This document shows, in pieces, positions 8,927 to 18,972 of a stretch of 64,000 bases of DNA (its first letter is position 1; every line of letters starts with the position of its first letter). The notes below the pieces were generated by a model. That model made no database searches. It was given only the letters and a program-made list of their open reading frames with translations, and was not told where the DNA came from. A program made the translations under genes and the position numbers. The stretch comes from Pedobacter cryoconitis (lineage in GTDB: Bacteria > Bacteroidota > Bacteroidia > Sphingobacteriales > Sphingobacteriaceae): positions 1,116,001-1,180,000 of the forward strand of contig NZ_JACHCE010000001.1 in NCBI RefSeq assembly GCF_014200605.1, read 5' to 3'.

Positions 8927-9299
8927 AGGGAGATTGTAATATTTTTTATTTGCCTTATAATATCATTGCTGTAAATTAATAAACATTATGCATGTGTAAA
9001 TTACGTAATGTTTTTTAATTATTAATTATAAATAAATTGAAGTGTCGTTTTTTTTATTAAAAAATTTTTTAGTGTCTCCCTGATCATGTTTTTATGATAA
9101 AGTTTTTAATTGACATATTTTGGCACGCGGTTTCCTTAATGTAGAGGGCGATTTCTTCTTTTCCTCAGTGATGTGCTGAGCTAAAACCTGTTTTTTTTGT
9201 AATTTTTTTTCAACTACCTGTTGATTATGTAGTTGTGTGCAGTTTTGTTTTGTTCGTATAAAATTGCATCTTGTTTTTACACCTATAAATTAATAAAAT
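8927..9299. other. 373-bp AT-rich divergent intergenic region
   Basis: No gene was found. The region separates the LytTR gene (minus) from the UpxY-like gene (plus) and should carry both promoters. It has long T tracts (about 9189-9210) and a small hairpin, CAACTAC/GTAGTTG (9211-9217 and 9229-9235), about 65 bp before the UpxY start. No convincing full promoter was seen. Confidence 0.5.
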
Positions 9300-9842
9300 A
9301 TGATAAACATCCGATCGTTTTGGTGTGTTTTGTACACCAGGACAAATTTCGAGAAGAAAATTGCAAATGAATTAAAACGTAAAGGAATAGCTGTTTTTCT
9401 GCCAACAGTAAAACTTTTAAAACAATGGAGTGACAGAAAGAAAATTATTGATTCTCCACTTTTTCCCTCTTATCTCTTTGTTAAAATCGATTATAAGGAG
9501 CAACTCTTTGATGCCTTAAGTACAGATGGAGCATTGTACGTTATCAAATCGGGTAAAGAAATCAGTATGGTAAGGGAAAGTTTAATTGAAGAATTAAAGA
9601 TAATTTCTTCCTATGGAGATAGCGTAGAGGTCTTCTCTAATATATTTGAACCTGGTGAAAAGGTTGTTGTAAATAAAGGCCCTTTTAAGGGACTCATCTG
9701 TGAAATTGTAAAGCACAATTCAAAATTAAAAGTTTTAGTCAGAATTGATATGCTTAACAGATCGATCTTAGCTACTTTACCATTAAGTGACGATTCGCTG
9801 GTGCCTAACAGAACTGTTGTTTTTGAAAATGAAATGTCATGA
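9300..9842 (+). CDS. UpxY/NusG-like specialised transcription antiterminator
   Basis: The 180-residue protein has a NusG N-terminal domain (WCVLYTRTNFEKK, then FLPTVKLLKQWSDRKK and PLFPSYLFVKID) and a C-terminal KOW segment (FEPGEKVVVNKGPFKGL). Its length and sequence match the specialised NusG paralogs of Bacteroidota, such as UpxY, rather than housekeeping NusG. Such proteins let RNA polymerase read through long operons for capsule or, for LoaP in Bacillota, natural products. Here it is a single gene closed by a strong hairpin, beside the peptide cluster rather than at the head of a long operon. Its target is therefore unclear. Confidence 0.88.
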   Translation: MINIRSFWCVLYTRTNFEKKIANELKRKGIAVFLPTVKLLKQWSDRKKIIDSPLFPSYLFVKIDYKEQLFDALSTDGALYVIKSGKEISMVRESLIEELKIISSYGDSVEVFSNIFEPGEKVVVNKGPFKGLICEIVKHNSKLKVLVRIDMLNRSILATLPLSDDSLVPNRTVVFENEMS

Positions 9843-9852
9843 AAGAGCTTAT

Positions 9853-9890
9853 GTAATTAAACCTTCAAGGTCTCTTGAAGGTTTAATTAC
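9853..9890. terminator. Perfect 17-bp stem-loop between convergent genes
   Basis: The arms 9853-9869 and 9874-9890 are perfect reverse complements around a 4-nt loop (GTCT). The hairpin starts 10 bp after the UpxY-like stop codon and lies about 40 bp from the end of the convergent GH97 gene. It can fold in either transcript and is best read as a bidirectional terminator, although no long T run follows on either side. Confidence 0.75.
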
Positions 9891-9930
9891 TAATCTGATT
9901 GAATGTTATTAGTTAACAGACTTTGTTTAT

Positions 9931-12042
9931 TTACTTTGATAACTTTATACTGAGTGCAGCACCGCCTCCGGCGGCCAGTTTTAAATTCAGTTTTGTACTG
10001 CTGGTTACTTTCATTTTTTTAAGCTGATAAGCTTCCGGGTTTGTCTTCCAGTCTGCATTTGGGGCATCCATATAAATTGTAGCGTCATAGCTTTTTCCTT
10101 TCTCCAAAAAGTTAAGGTTTAAAGAAGTTGTACGGCGGTTTTCATTGGTAATTGCACCTAAAAACCAGTCTCCGGTGCCTTTTGCTTTACGGGCAATCGT
10201 CAGGTAATCTCCCGGTTCGGCTTCCAGTATTTTAGTATCATCCCAATCCACTGCTACATCACTGATAAATTGAAAAGCATCAGGATGTGCCTCATAGTTT
10301 TCGGGTAGATCGGCAGCCATTTGTAAAGGGCTGTAAAGCGTAACATACAGCGCCAGCTGTTTAGCTAATGTGGTATGTAGCTGTCTGCCTGCATTACCGG
10401 GCGCATAACCTTTCAATTTAAAAATACCCGGGGTATAATCCATTGGCCCGCCCATTAATCTGGTAAAAGGAAGAATGGTTTCATGTGCAGGCGGATTACC
10501 TGTGCTGAAAGCATTGTATTCATTTCCTCTGCCAGATTCGGAGGCCATCCAGTTGGGATAGGTGCGCTGTAATCCGGTTGGCCTGTTCGGTTCATGTGCA
10601 TCTAACATTACCAGATGATCAGCAGCTTTTTGTGCTACCCTGGCATAATGCTGTACCATCCATTGTCCGTCATGATGTTCACCTCTTGGAATAATTTTCC
10701 CTACATAACCAGTCTTTACAGCAGGGTAACCATATTTATTCATCAAACGGTAAGCAGTATCCAGCTGGCGTTCGTAGTTGGTTGCAGAGCCGGATGTTTC
10801 ATTGTGCATGATCATTTTTATGCCCTTAGCAGCAGCATAATCACTAATCCCTTTGATATCAAAATCGGGGTAAGGTGTTACAAAATCAAATACATTCTCT
10901 TTCCAGTTCCCAAACCAATCTTCCCAGCCGGTATTCCAGCCTTCAACCAGTACGGCCTGAATATTGTTTTTAGCAGCAAAATCTATATACCGTTTTACAT
11001 TTTGTGTATTTGCACCATGTAAGCCGCTTGGGATCAGTTTTCCATCTGCATCTTTATCATCTCTGTTTTTTGCATAACTCCAGGTACTTTTACCAATCTG
11101 CATTTCCCACCAGACCCCCACAAATTTCATGGGTTTAATCCAGCTTGTATTTTCAATCAGGGATGGATCGTTCAGGTTCAGGATCAATTTAGAAGACAGA
11201 ATATCAGTTGCTTTATCACTCAGGATAATGGTCCGCCAGGGGGTATGGCATGGGGCATTCAGATAAGCTTTATTCCCTACAGCATCGGGTACCAGGCTGG
11301 CGGTCAATTTATAAGTCCCCCGGTCTGCATGCAATTGCATCGCAGGATAATTCAGCAATGCTGCCTCATGGATATTGATGTATAAGCCATCATCACTTTT
11401 TAACATCAATGGTGTTTGTACTGAATAACGGTCTGGTGCGGTCCTCACGGCAATATCCGTAGCCGCATTGACCACAGGCTGATTATCTATACCACTGATT
11501 TTGGAAGTGGTATAGATGTATTCATTGCTATCATAATCACCAGGAATCCAAAAGGACTTATGATCGCCTGTCAGGGTGAATTCAGTGTGCTCATCTGTGA
11601 CAATAAAATAATTCAGGTTCTCCTGTTTAGGGAATTCATAGCGGAAACCTACACCGTCTTCAAAAACCCTGAATATAATATCCAGTTTTCTTTGCAGGCC
11701 GCTTTGCTGCTGTAAATGAACTGTGAGCTCTTCATAGTGATTACGGATGGTGCTAACTTCACCCCAAACAGGTTTCCAGTTTTCGTCCACCTGTTTTTTA
11801 GCTGTACCTATCAGTTTAAAGCCTTTATAAAAAGTACTGTCATCGGCTAAAGAGAAACCCAGGAATGATTTTTTAAGAGCGGGTTTTTGATTGTAAAACA
11901 GGGCATAGGCTGGTTGACCAGCCTGGTCTACCATGAATTCCAGTTTTACTTTATTCATGGTGACACTCACAGGTGATTTTTCCTGTGCATAAGCTACATT
12001 AAAGAAGGACAGCGCGACGATATAGGCAAATACTTTTTTCAT
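9931..12042 (-). CDS. GH97 alpha-glucosidase (SusB-like, inverting type)
   Basis: This 703-residue exported enzyme has a signal peptide ending near AYAQ. It has the GH97 layout of N-terminal beta-sandwich, (beta/alpha)8 barrel and C-terminal beta domain. Glu415 (MHNETSG), Glu484 (DAHEPNRPTG) and Glu508 (GRGNEYN) match the spacing of the catalytic glutamates of Bacteroides SusB (base pair and acid), and Glu502 fits a calcium ligand. That places it in the inverting, alpha-glucoside-cleaving group rather than the retaining alpha-galactosidases. It is the last gene of the SusC-SusD-GH97 operon, 11 bp after SusD, and probably releases glucose in the periplasm. Confidence 0.94.
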   Translation of the reverse strand: MKKVFAYIVALSFFNVAYAQEKSPVSVTMNKVKLEFMVDQAGQPAYALFYNQKPALKKSFLGFSLADDSTFYKGFKLIGTAKKQVDENWKPVWGEVSTIRNHYEELTVHLQQQSGLQRKLDIIFRVFEDGVGFRYEFPKQENLNYFIVTDEHTEFTLTGDHKSFWIPGDYDSNEYIYTTSKISGIDNQPVVNAATDIAVRTAPDRYSVQTPLMLKSDDGLYINIHEAALLNYPAMQLHADRGTYKLTASLVPDAVGNKAYLNAPCHTPWRTIILSDKATDILSSKLILNLNDPSLIENTSWIKPMKFVGVWWEMQIGKSTWSYAKNRDDKDADGKLIPSGLHGANTQNVKRYIDFAAKNNIQAVLVEGWNTGWEDWFGNWKENVFDFVTPYPDFDIKGISDYAAAKGIKMIMHNETSGSATNYERQLDTAYRLMNKYGYPAVKTGYVGKIIPRGEHHDGQWMVQHYARVAQKAADHLVMLDAHEPNRPTGLQRTYPNWMASESGRGNEYNAFSTGNPPAHETILPFTRLMGGPMDYTPGIFKLKGYAPGNAGRQLHTTLAKQLALYVTLYSPLQMAADLPENYEAHPDAFQFISDVAVDWDDTKILEAEPGDYLTIARKAKGTGDWFLGAITNENRRTTSLNLNFLEKGKSYDATIYMDAPNADWKTNPEAYQLKKMKVTSSTKLNLKLAAGGGAALSIKLSK

Positions 12043-12053
12043 TTGGATAGGGC

Positions 12054-13877
12054 TTAATAACCAGGGTTTTGTTTGATTTTACTGTTACTATTAATTTCAG
12101 CCAGTGGGATAGGCCAGGTATAGGATTTGGAATCATCCCATTGGATAGGCCCGTTCAGATTCAGGGCTGTACCGAAATAGGTAGCTTCAGATTTACCGAT
12201 TTTCCAGCGGCATACATCATACCACCAGTGTCCTTCGTTAAATAATTCTGCCCAGCGCTCATAATAAAGCGGGTTGTTTCCTAATACCGGATCGTTAATG
12301 GCTGATGTTTTGTCATTCAGTGAAAGGTAATCAACTGGTGAAGCCGAGTTGATTGGATAGTCATAGGCACGACGTTTTACTTTGTTCAGATACTCCACTG
12401 CATTAGTAATATCACCTGTGTTTTTGCAGGCTTCTGCATATAATAAATAGACATCGGCCATGCGCAACAGGTAATAATTCCAGGCATCAGCCGGCCCGTT
12501 ATTATTCTCATTATACTGGGTAGGCGCATATTTCTTGAAACTGAAACCATAAGTTTCTGGTTTACCAGCATAGAAATTTGGTTTTGATGCCGGATAAACA
12601 GTCAGACCATCAGGTTTAACTACATCTACCCATGGTTGTAAGGCGTTGACAAATAAACGCGGGTCAATGGTTTTGTTTGCACGTGCCTGAATGGCTTTTT
12701 GTTTATAAACCGGATCCATAACCTGTTTAGGGTTGTTGAACGAAGGTGATTTTGAAGCATCAAAGTTTGGATTGTTAACCAGGTTATAAGTGCCAATATT
12801 AAAACCAAAACGTAAAACATTCTGATCGTGTACAATCTCATTACCATAACCTAAAGAACTGGCTGCCCCTTCGGTTCCATCATTTCCTAAAGCCCACGGA
12901 GACCAGATTAATCCGTTAATTGTTGTCGCATTTGCTGCTTTTCCTCCATAAATACCATAATCATTCCCTTTAGCATCAGGATCTACATTCAGTTCAAACA
13001 GCGATTCTTCATTGAATTCATTGGCGCTGTTCCCATTAAAAGCATCCTGATATTTAGAGAAAGGCATCAGGGTTTTTCCACTATTCTGAATCACGTCCAG
13101 TAAAGTTGTTCTGGCATTTTGCCAGTCTTGTGTAAATACGTAAGACTTACCCAGTAGACCTTTAGCTGACCACTCGGTGACACGGCCAACATCGACCCCT
13201 GTCCATACTTTCCCTTTTAACAGGGTCGCAGCTTGTTTCAGGTCATTTGCGATGAAGTCCCATACTGCCCTTGCCGAAGAACGTGCAATTTGTGTACTGG
13301 CCAGGTCTTTAGGTACACCATCATAAATTGGTACACCCATTTTATCAGTGCCGCCTGTAGCTGTAATATAACTTTCGCCAAACAGGCTTTCCAGCTGGAA
13401 ATAATAGTAGGCACGTAAAAAGTAAGCTTGTCCGCGGATATAATCAATATTCTGTTTATCCTCTGCCTTAGCATATTTAGCCGCAAATGAATCGGCACCT
13501 GCCAGGGTTACATTACAGTTCTTAATACCTGTATATAAAGAGGTATAAGCCTCAGTAGAATACTGATTGGTAGAAGTCAGATTGGTATTGGCCATTTCGT
13601 TCCAGGACTGATCACCACCATAGGCAGAGTTGGCGGTATGGGTCGCATTAGATAATGCTTTGGGTAAGAAATGAAAGCCGAACAGGTTCTGATCACGTAA
13701 ATTGGAATAGCAGGGGACCAGTATACTTTGCAGGTCATTTATAGTGGCCGGATAGTTACTGTTTGAATAAACTGAAGGATCACTGGCATTCAGCAGGTCT
13801 TTCTTACAACCGATAAATAAAGCGATTGCAAGCAGGGGGATATATAGTTTTTTGAACATTTTCGTAATTTTTAGCAT
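12054..13877 (-). CDS. SusD/RagB family glycan-binding lipoprotein (PUL 1)
   Basis: The 607-residue protein has a lipoprotein signal with lipobox LFIGC (Cys24 from the upstream Met; Met7 is an alternative start), followed by a SusD fold. TPR-like helices include GQAYFLRAYYYFQLESLFG, and the C-terminal signature is NEGHWWYDVCRWKIG. SusD proteins sit on the outer face of the outer membrane and close over the SusC pore to deliver oligosaccharides. It starts 3 bp after the SusC stop and is followed by GH97. An alpha-glucan ligand is inferred from that neighbour. Confidence 0.95.
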   Translation of the reverse strand: MLKITKMFKKLYIPLLAIALFIGCKKDLLNASDPSVYSNSNYPATINDLQSILVPCYSNLRDQNLFGFHFLPKALSNATHTANSAYGGDQSWNEMANTNLTSTNQYSTEAYTSLYTGIKNCNVTLAGADSFAAKYAKAEDKQNIDYIRGQAYFLRAYYYFQLESLFGESYITATGGTDKMGVPIYDGVPKDLASTQIARSSARAVWDFIANDLKQAATLLKGKVWTGVDVGRVTEWSAKGLLGKSYVFTQDWQNARTTLLDVIQNSGKTLMPFSKYQDAFNGNSANEFNEESLFELNVDPDAKGNDYGIYGGKAANATTINGLIWSPWALGNDGTEGAASSLGYGNEIVHDQNVLRFGFNIGTYNLVNNPNFDASKSPSFNNPKQVMDPVYKQKAIQARANKTIDPRLFVNALQPWVDVVKPDGLTVYPASKPNFYAGKPETYGFSFKKYAPTQYNENNNGPADAWNYYLLRMADVYLLYAEACKNTGDITNAVEYLNKVKRRAYDYPINSASPVDYLSLNDKTSAINDPVLGNNPLYYERWAELFNEGHWWYDVCRWKIGKSEATYFGTALNLNGPIQWDDSKSYTWPIPLAEINSNSKIKQNPGY

Positions 13878-13880
13878 GAA

Positions 13881-16800
13881 TTAAAAAGTTACATCTAAAC
13901 CAATAGAGTAGATTCTGGTCTGCGGATATTGTGATACTGCATCAATGCCGCGGGTGGTGTTACCTGTATATTGATTTCCGGCCGATGCAGCGCTTCCCAG
14001 CTCAGGATCAAGACCTGTATATTTGGTAATCGTGAACAGGTTATTGCCCATAATAAATACCCTTGCATTTTTGATCTTGATTTTTTGAAGCGTACTGCTG
14101 GAGAAAGTATAGCCGATCTGAAGGTTCTTTAATTTCAGATAACTGCCATTCTCCACAAAATAACTGTTTACTGAGGTATAGTTTTTATTCGGATCGAGTG
14201 TGAATGTGCCATCAGGATTTAAGACGCCTAAACGGGGTTGTGAGGTTAAGCCATTTGAACCCAGGAATGAGTTTCCAAAGACTTTATTTGTTGTATTTCC
14301 ATCTGCAAAAGGATACTGTTCATAAGCTTTCACTCCGTTAAAAATATCAACACCTGCTACACCATTGAACAGAAAGGAGGCATCAAAACCTTTGTAGGTA
14401 AAACGTGCACTAATACCATAGATCAGTTTCGGATTAGGGTTTCCGATGACTTGTCTGTCATTGTCATCAATTTTACCGTCGTGGTTAATGTCTTCAAAAA
14501 TCAGGTCTCCTGCACGGGCAGTCCCTTTTTGTGCACTGGCCGCGGCTTCTGCATCACTTTTGAAAATACCTAAAGATTTATAGCCATAAAAAGAACCGAA
14601 TGGTAAACCTGCTTTGGTAATGGTCAGGGTTTGATTAGGCATGATATTGAATCCGGCATCTCCGATATTGTAATAATTATAGCCATCATAAATAGCATCT
14701 GTAGCAGCACCGCTCAGGCTAACAACTTTGTTTTTATTCAAACCGGCAGAAATACTGATGTCGTAGCCAAATTTGTGATCTGAATTACGGAAGCCAACCA
14801 GGAAATCAAAACCTTTGCTGTTTACTTTACCTACATTGTCAATAAACGGACTTGTAAAACCTGTGCTTAAAGGTAATTTGATATTATAAAGCATATCAAC
14901 TGTGTTTTTGTTATAATATTCTACAGTGAAATATAGCTTACTGTGCAGTGCGTCACCATCAATACCAATATTGGTTTCTCTTACGGTTTCCCAATGCAGG
15001 TTAGGATTGGAAATTGCATTGGTTGAGGTACCAATCAGCAGCGGGCCATTTGGCGAAAAATTCTGGGCACCAGAGGCAATACCATTGGATGCCTGGAATT
15101 GAGAGTAAGATGAATTGTATAAATATTGCTGTATGTTACTGTTCCCCAGTTCACCGTAACTTCCACGAAGTTTTAAACCACTGATTGCAGGGATTAATGT
15201 TTTAAAGAAAGGTTCTTCACTAATATTCCATCCGGCTGATGCTGCAGGGAAAACCCCTTTTTGTTTATTCGGGCCAAATACGGTGAAATTAGCATCCTGA
15301 CGGATAGATCCGGATAGATAATAGCGGCTGTCAAAATTGTAATTTACACGTGCAAATTTTGATTTGATTAGCCCGTTCTGATCATTTTTACCGGTAATGA
15401 ACTGGTTGGAAGCAGAAGTCTGAATAAAGGAATAACCTGGTAAACCGATGGAGGTCTGCGAAGCGTTTACGTTATTGTATTTATTGGAAATCTGCTCATA
15501 CCCGGCTATAGCATTGAGATTATGTTTTCCGAAACTGCGGTTCCAGCTTAATACATAATTGCTTAAAGTCTGTGTACTTTCAATGAAGTATTTATTGAGC
15601 GAGTTATTGCTTAATGAGATTTTACCAATGGTATAGGCATCCTGGAAGAAATCACCATTTTCCAGATAATAGTTATAACTGAAACTGCTTCTGAAGCTAA
15701 AGCCCAGCGGTAAAGTGATGTCGGCATAAACATTGGATTGCAAATTGTTTTTGTGGGTAATTGCAGTTGCAAAACTAGCGGTACCTACCGGGTTGGAACC
15801 TCCAAACTGAGAGATCTGACCATATCCGTTGGGAACGACACCAAACTGCCCGTTTTTGTCCACGATAGGGATAATAGGTAAAGTACGGAAGGGGGCATTG
15901 TGTAATTGTGCTTCACTGCCTACCGGAGGGGCTGTTACTCTTTGGGAGAGTGCTAATTGCTCACCTACTTTCAGCCATTTAGCTAACTGGTAATCTGTGT
16001 TGATCCTTGCACCTGCAATGTTTGAGTAGTTATTGATATAAATACCTTTCTGTTTATTGTAAAAACCAGAAACGAGATAATTCAGGGTGGGGGTGGCACC
16101 AGCAATGGAAAGGTTATAATTCTGCTCATAAGCATTTCTATACAATGCTTTTACCCAATCGCTGTTGGCCAGTGTATCTATACCTGCTTTTGGCGTACCG
16201 TCTGTGTTTTTAAAATAAGTGGGGTTGATGATGTCTTCTAATCTGATGAAGTCGCTTTTATTAAGCAGTTTGACCAGTTTAGGCTGCGTTATTCCATAGC
16301 GGGCGCTAAAGTTAATGGTAGGGGTACTGCTGGTTCCTTTTTTAGTGGTAATCACAATAACCCCGCCGGCTGCAGCTGCACCATAAATAGCAGCAGAACT
16401 GGCATCTTTTAAAACGTCTATAGTCGCTATATCCTGTACGTTGATATTGTTACCGTCCGGCACGCGGACCCCATCAACAATGTATAAAGGATTAGGCTGG
16501 TTCAGGGAAGCTAATCCTCTGATCACAATGGTAGGTGTTGCATCTGGTGCACCAGAGCTTTTGACCACGTCTACCCCGGCTATACGGCCCTGAAGAGCTT
16601 CGGTTGGATTGGTGATCGGCTGATTTTTAAAGATATCACCTTTAACTGATCCGACAGAACCGGTAATGTCTTTACGTTTTTGTGTACCGTAACCAACTAC
16701 CACGACTTCATTCAGGGATTGCTGATCGGGTATAAGCTGAATATTGACCGTAGTGCGTTTGTTAACAGGTTCTTCAATTTTGGTATAACCAATGATGGAG

Positions 16801-17027
16801 AAAATAAGGATATCACCCGGAGCTGCAGCAATAGAATAATTCCCGTTAACATCTGCATTGGTCCCTTTTTTTGTGCCTTTGATCTGTATGGTCGCCCCGG
16901 TAAGCGGCTGCCGGTTTTCGTCTGTTACTTTACCGGACACAGTGATGTCCTGAGCTATGGCGGTAAAACTACAGAGCAATACGAAAAGGCCTAAAAATAG
17001 ATTTTTAAGTAATTGTTTGTGATACAT
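13881..17027 (-). CDS. SusC/RagA family TonB-dependent transporter (PUL 1)
   Basis: This is a complete 1048-residue outer-membrane transporter. After a signal peptide (about 1-25) comes a CarboxypepD-regulatory-like domain (about 28-110; VTDENRQPLTGATIQIKGT), then the TonB-box/plug region (NEVVVVGYGTQKRKDITGSV and GLASLNQPNPLYIVDGVRV). A long beta-barrel ends with aromatic Phe (IYSIGLDVTF). It takes up oligosaccharides with its SusD partner. It heads the operon SusC-SusD-GH97, and its promoter must lie in the 343-bp gap upstream, probably under the SusR-like protein encoded next door. Confidence 0.96.
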   Translation of the reverse strand: MYHKQLLKNLFLGLFVLLCSFTAIAQDITVSGKVTDENRQPLTGATIQIKGTKKGTNADVNGNYSIAAAPGDILIFSIIGYTKIEEPVNKRTTVNIQLIPDQQSLNEVVVVGYGTQKRKDITGSVGSVKGDIFKNQPITNPTEALQGRIAGVDVVKSSGAPDATPTIVIRGLASLNQPNPLYIVDGVRVPDGNNINVQDIATIDVLKDASSAAIYGAAAAGGVIVITTKKGTSSTPTINFSARYGITQPKLVKLLNKSDFIRLEDIINPTYFKNTDGTPKAGIDTLANSDWVKALYRNAYEQNYNLSIAGATPTLNYLVSGFYNKQKGIYINNYSNIAGARINTDYQLAKWLKVGEQLALSQRVTAPPVGSEAQLHNAPFRTLPIIPIVDKNGQFGVVPNGYGQISQFGGSNPVGTASFATAITHKNNLQSNVYADITLPLGFSFRSSFSYNYYLENGDFFQDAYTIGKISLSNNSLNKYFIESTQTLSNYVLSWNRSFGKHNLNAIAGYEQISNKYNNVNASQTSIGLPGYSFIQTSASNQFITGKNDQNGLIKSKFARVNYNFDSRYYLSGSIRQDANFTVFGPNKQKGVFPAASAGWNISEEPFFKTLIPAISGLKLRGSYGELGNSNIQQYLYNSSYSQFQASNGIASGAQNFSPNGPLLIGTSTNAISNPNLHWETVRETNIGIDGDALHSKLYFTVEYYNKNTVDMLYNIKLPLSTGFTSPFIDNVGKVNSKGFDFLVGFRNSDHKFGYDISISAGLNKNKVVSLSGAATDAIYDGYNYYNIGDAGFNIMPNQTLTITKAGLPFGSFYGYKSLGIFKSDAEAAASAQKGTARAGDLIFEDINHDGKIDDNDRQVIGNPNPKLIYGISARFTYKGFDASFLFNGVAGVDIFNGVKAYEQYPFADGNTTNKVFGNSFLGSNGLTSQPRLGVLNPDGTFTLDPNKNYTSVNSYFVENGSYLKLKNLQIGYTFSSSTLQKIKIKNARVFIMGNNLFTITKYTGLDPELGSAASAGNQYTGNTTRGIDAVSQYPQTRIYSIGLDVTF

Positions 17028-17370
17028 TTGGTTTGGTTTTTGGATGTTTGAATAGATTTTGAGCGTTGATTTTTGTCGTGTAATTTGTATTTACGCGGAC
17101 GACCAATAGCCGGGAAGGCCAGACAGATTATTTATGTCCTGAGTAACGTCCATGAATGTTGTTTATATTTGGTTTGGCGCGCCAGAGTTATTCATGCGGT
17201 ATGAAGTTTCTGGCAATTCAAAGAGAGAAGTTTATTTACGCTGTGACAAGCGTTCAAATCAGAATATAAAGAAATATGGACTTGTTTTTGGTTTAATATT
17301 TTGTATATCAGTGTTTTGATATATTGTGTAAACGCGAAAAATATAAAGTAAATACAAAAAAGAAGCGCGT
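17028..17370. promoter_or_regulatory. 343-bp leader/promoter region of the PUL 1 operon
   Basis: No gene was seen. On the minus strand this lies between the SusR-like regulator stop and the SusC start, so it should hold the regulated SusC promoter and operator. The DNA is AT-rich with a GGCGCGCC patch near 17176. No clean -7 TAnnTTTG element or inverted repeat could be fixed by eye. Confidence 0.45.
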
Positions 17371-18972
17371 TTATACTGCCCTGATTGCCATAATTGCAGC
17401 CTCAAAACCGTCTGGATTATTAGATTTATTCTTGATCCTTGTGCGGTAATTATAAATCGTACTTAAAGAATATTCCAGGATACGGGCTACCTTATCGGTG
17501 TCATTTACCCCTAAACGAATCAGGGCAAAAATTCTCAGATCTGTATTTAGTAATTGATGCTGTAAAAGTTTTACCTGATGTTCTGCGGGGAAGAGCGCGT
17601 TAAATTCGGTCACGAAATTAGGGAAGAGCTTCAGGAATGCTTTATCAAAATTACTGAACAACTCTTCCCTTTCTTTTTTCAGATTGATATTGCCAACCAG
17701 TATTTTGATCTCATCAAACTTTTTAGTGGTTAGTCTTTGTTCAATAGAAAACTTGATCTTTTCCAGTTTGTTCATATGATCAGAGATCACATTCAGATAA
17801 TAGCCTATATATTCTTCTTTGATTTTTTCGGCCTCATTTAGTTTTTCTATAGTCAGCCTTAATTCGGCATTGGACCGGACGATCAGTTTATCTGACGCTT
17901 TAATCTTTTTCAGCTGTTTATAAATGATTACAGCAAAAACGATAATAGTGATAGAAAGAAGGGTTAACAGGGAAGAGTAAAAGAACAACATCCTTTTTTG
18001 TTCCTGTTCATGTAAGATCCTGGCACTGGCAATGACGGGTAAAATAGCACTTACCTGTACTTTACGCTGTCTTGCACCATAATAAACGGCATCATCCATT
18101 GCTTCTCTGATAAAAAGATAGGCATCTTGTATATTACTTCTTTTATTTAGCAGCTGTGCCAGATTTAGCATGGCTGCGGCTTCTTTAGTAGATGATTTGA
18201 TGTCAGCGATAGAGGCTTCTACTAAAAGGGAGATCGCTATACCGGGGTTATTATTTTGAATATATATATCGCTCAGCGTAGAAGTTGCAATGGCGTACTG
18301 ATGCTCAGAAAGTTTATTGCTGCTGATGAGGGATTTCAATTTGAGGATTGCATTATTGAGGTCACCTGCTTTAATCAATTTTAATCCGCTGTAATAGGTA
18401 TAATCAAAAGCATGGATATCGCAAAGCCGGATAGCAGAGTCGACATATAAACTGGCCTTTGTATTATAAATCCTTGTATAATAATCATCTTTATCGAAAT
18501 CGGCCAGATCATAATAAGTTCTTGCGGTGAGAAAGTAATATTCTCTTTTTACTGAATCTGGTAAATGTTTGATCCTTAATGTACTGAGTGAGTCAAAGGT
18601 TTCTTTAAACATACCGGAAGAAAGCAGGATGAAGCCTAGCTTTAATTTGGCATAGGCAATTTTTGCCGGATCTTTTAACTGGTTACTTACCTTTTGTAAT
18701 TGATGAGCGTAATAAAAGGCCTTATCGTATTTAAAGGATTTGTATTCATTATATAATTTTAGATAAATGAGATATTTTGCATTTAGATCCAGTTCAGGAT
18801 CTCTATCGAGTGCAGCTTTCAGCTGATCTATACGTTTTTGTTTTTGCGTGTCAAAATGAGCTTTGTCATTTAGAACCAGCTTAAGTTTTTCTATCTCCCC
18901 TTCATGAGACTGGGCAGCACAGCTAAGGCAGCCGATAAATAATAAAAATAAATTAAGTACCAGGGATTTCAT
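17371..18972 (-). CDS. SusR-like TPR regulator with C-terminal HTH (DUF6377 type)
   Basis: This 533-residue membrane regulator has a hydrophobic N-terminus (about 1-21), TPR-like helical repeats (about 30-310), and one transmembrane helix (about 325-350). A coiled-coil linker (355-400) follows, then a C-terminal helix-turn-helix-like end (TDKVARILEYSLSTIYNYRTR). The same build is known for Bacteroides SusR, which senses maltose-type sugars and activates the sus genes. It lies immediately upstream of the SusC-SusD-GH97 operon on the same strand, so it is very probably the local activator. The ligand is inferred from GH97. Confidence 0.85.
   Translation of the reverse strand: MKSLVLNLFLLFIGCLSCAAQSHEGEIEKLKLVLNDKAHFDTQKQKRIDQLKAALDRDPELDLNAKYLIYLKLYNEYKSFKYDKAFYYAHQLQKVSNQLKDPAKIAYAKLKLGFILLSSGMFKETFDSLSTLRIKHLPDSVKREYYFLTARTYYDLADFDKDDYYTRIYNTKASLYVDSAIRLCDIHAFDYTYYSGLKLIKAGDLNNAILKLKSLISSNKLSEHQYAIATSTLSDIYIQNNNPGIAISLLVEASIADIKSSTKEAAAMLNLAQLLNKRSNIQDAYLFIREAMDDAVYYGARQRKVQVSAILPVIASARILHEQEQKRMLFFYSSLLTLLSITIIVFAVIIYKQLKKIKASDKLIVRSNAELRLTIEKLNEAEKIKEEYIGYYLNVISDHMNKLEKIKFSIEQRLTTKKFDEIKILVGNINLKKEREELFSNFDKAFLKLFPNFVTEFNALFPAEHQVKLLQHQLLNTDLRIFALIRLGVNDTDKVARILEYSLSTIYNYRTRIKNKSNNPDGFEAAIMAIRAV

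Noticed and set aside
9119..9136. Sigma-54-like promoter (TTGGCACG, 4 bp, TTCCT) upstream of the UpxY-like gene
   Set aside because: The invariant -12 GC is CC here, and the site is over 160 bp from the start codon.
9211..9235. Terminator hairpin CAACTAC/GTAGTTG before UpxY
   Set aside because: The T run precedes the stem on the plus strand and would be an A run on the minus strand, so neither direction fits a terminator.
10615..11022. 135-codon open frame on the plus strand inside GH97
   Set aside because: It lies entirely antisense to a well-supported glycoside hydrolase and shows no family motif.
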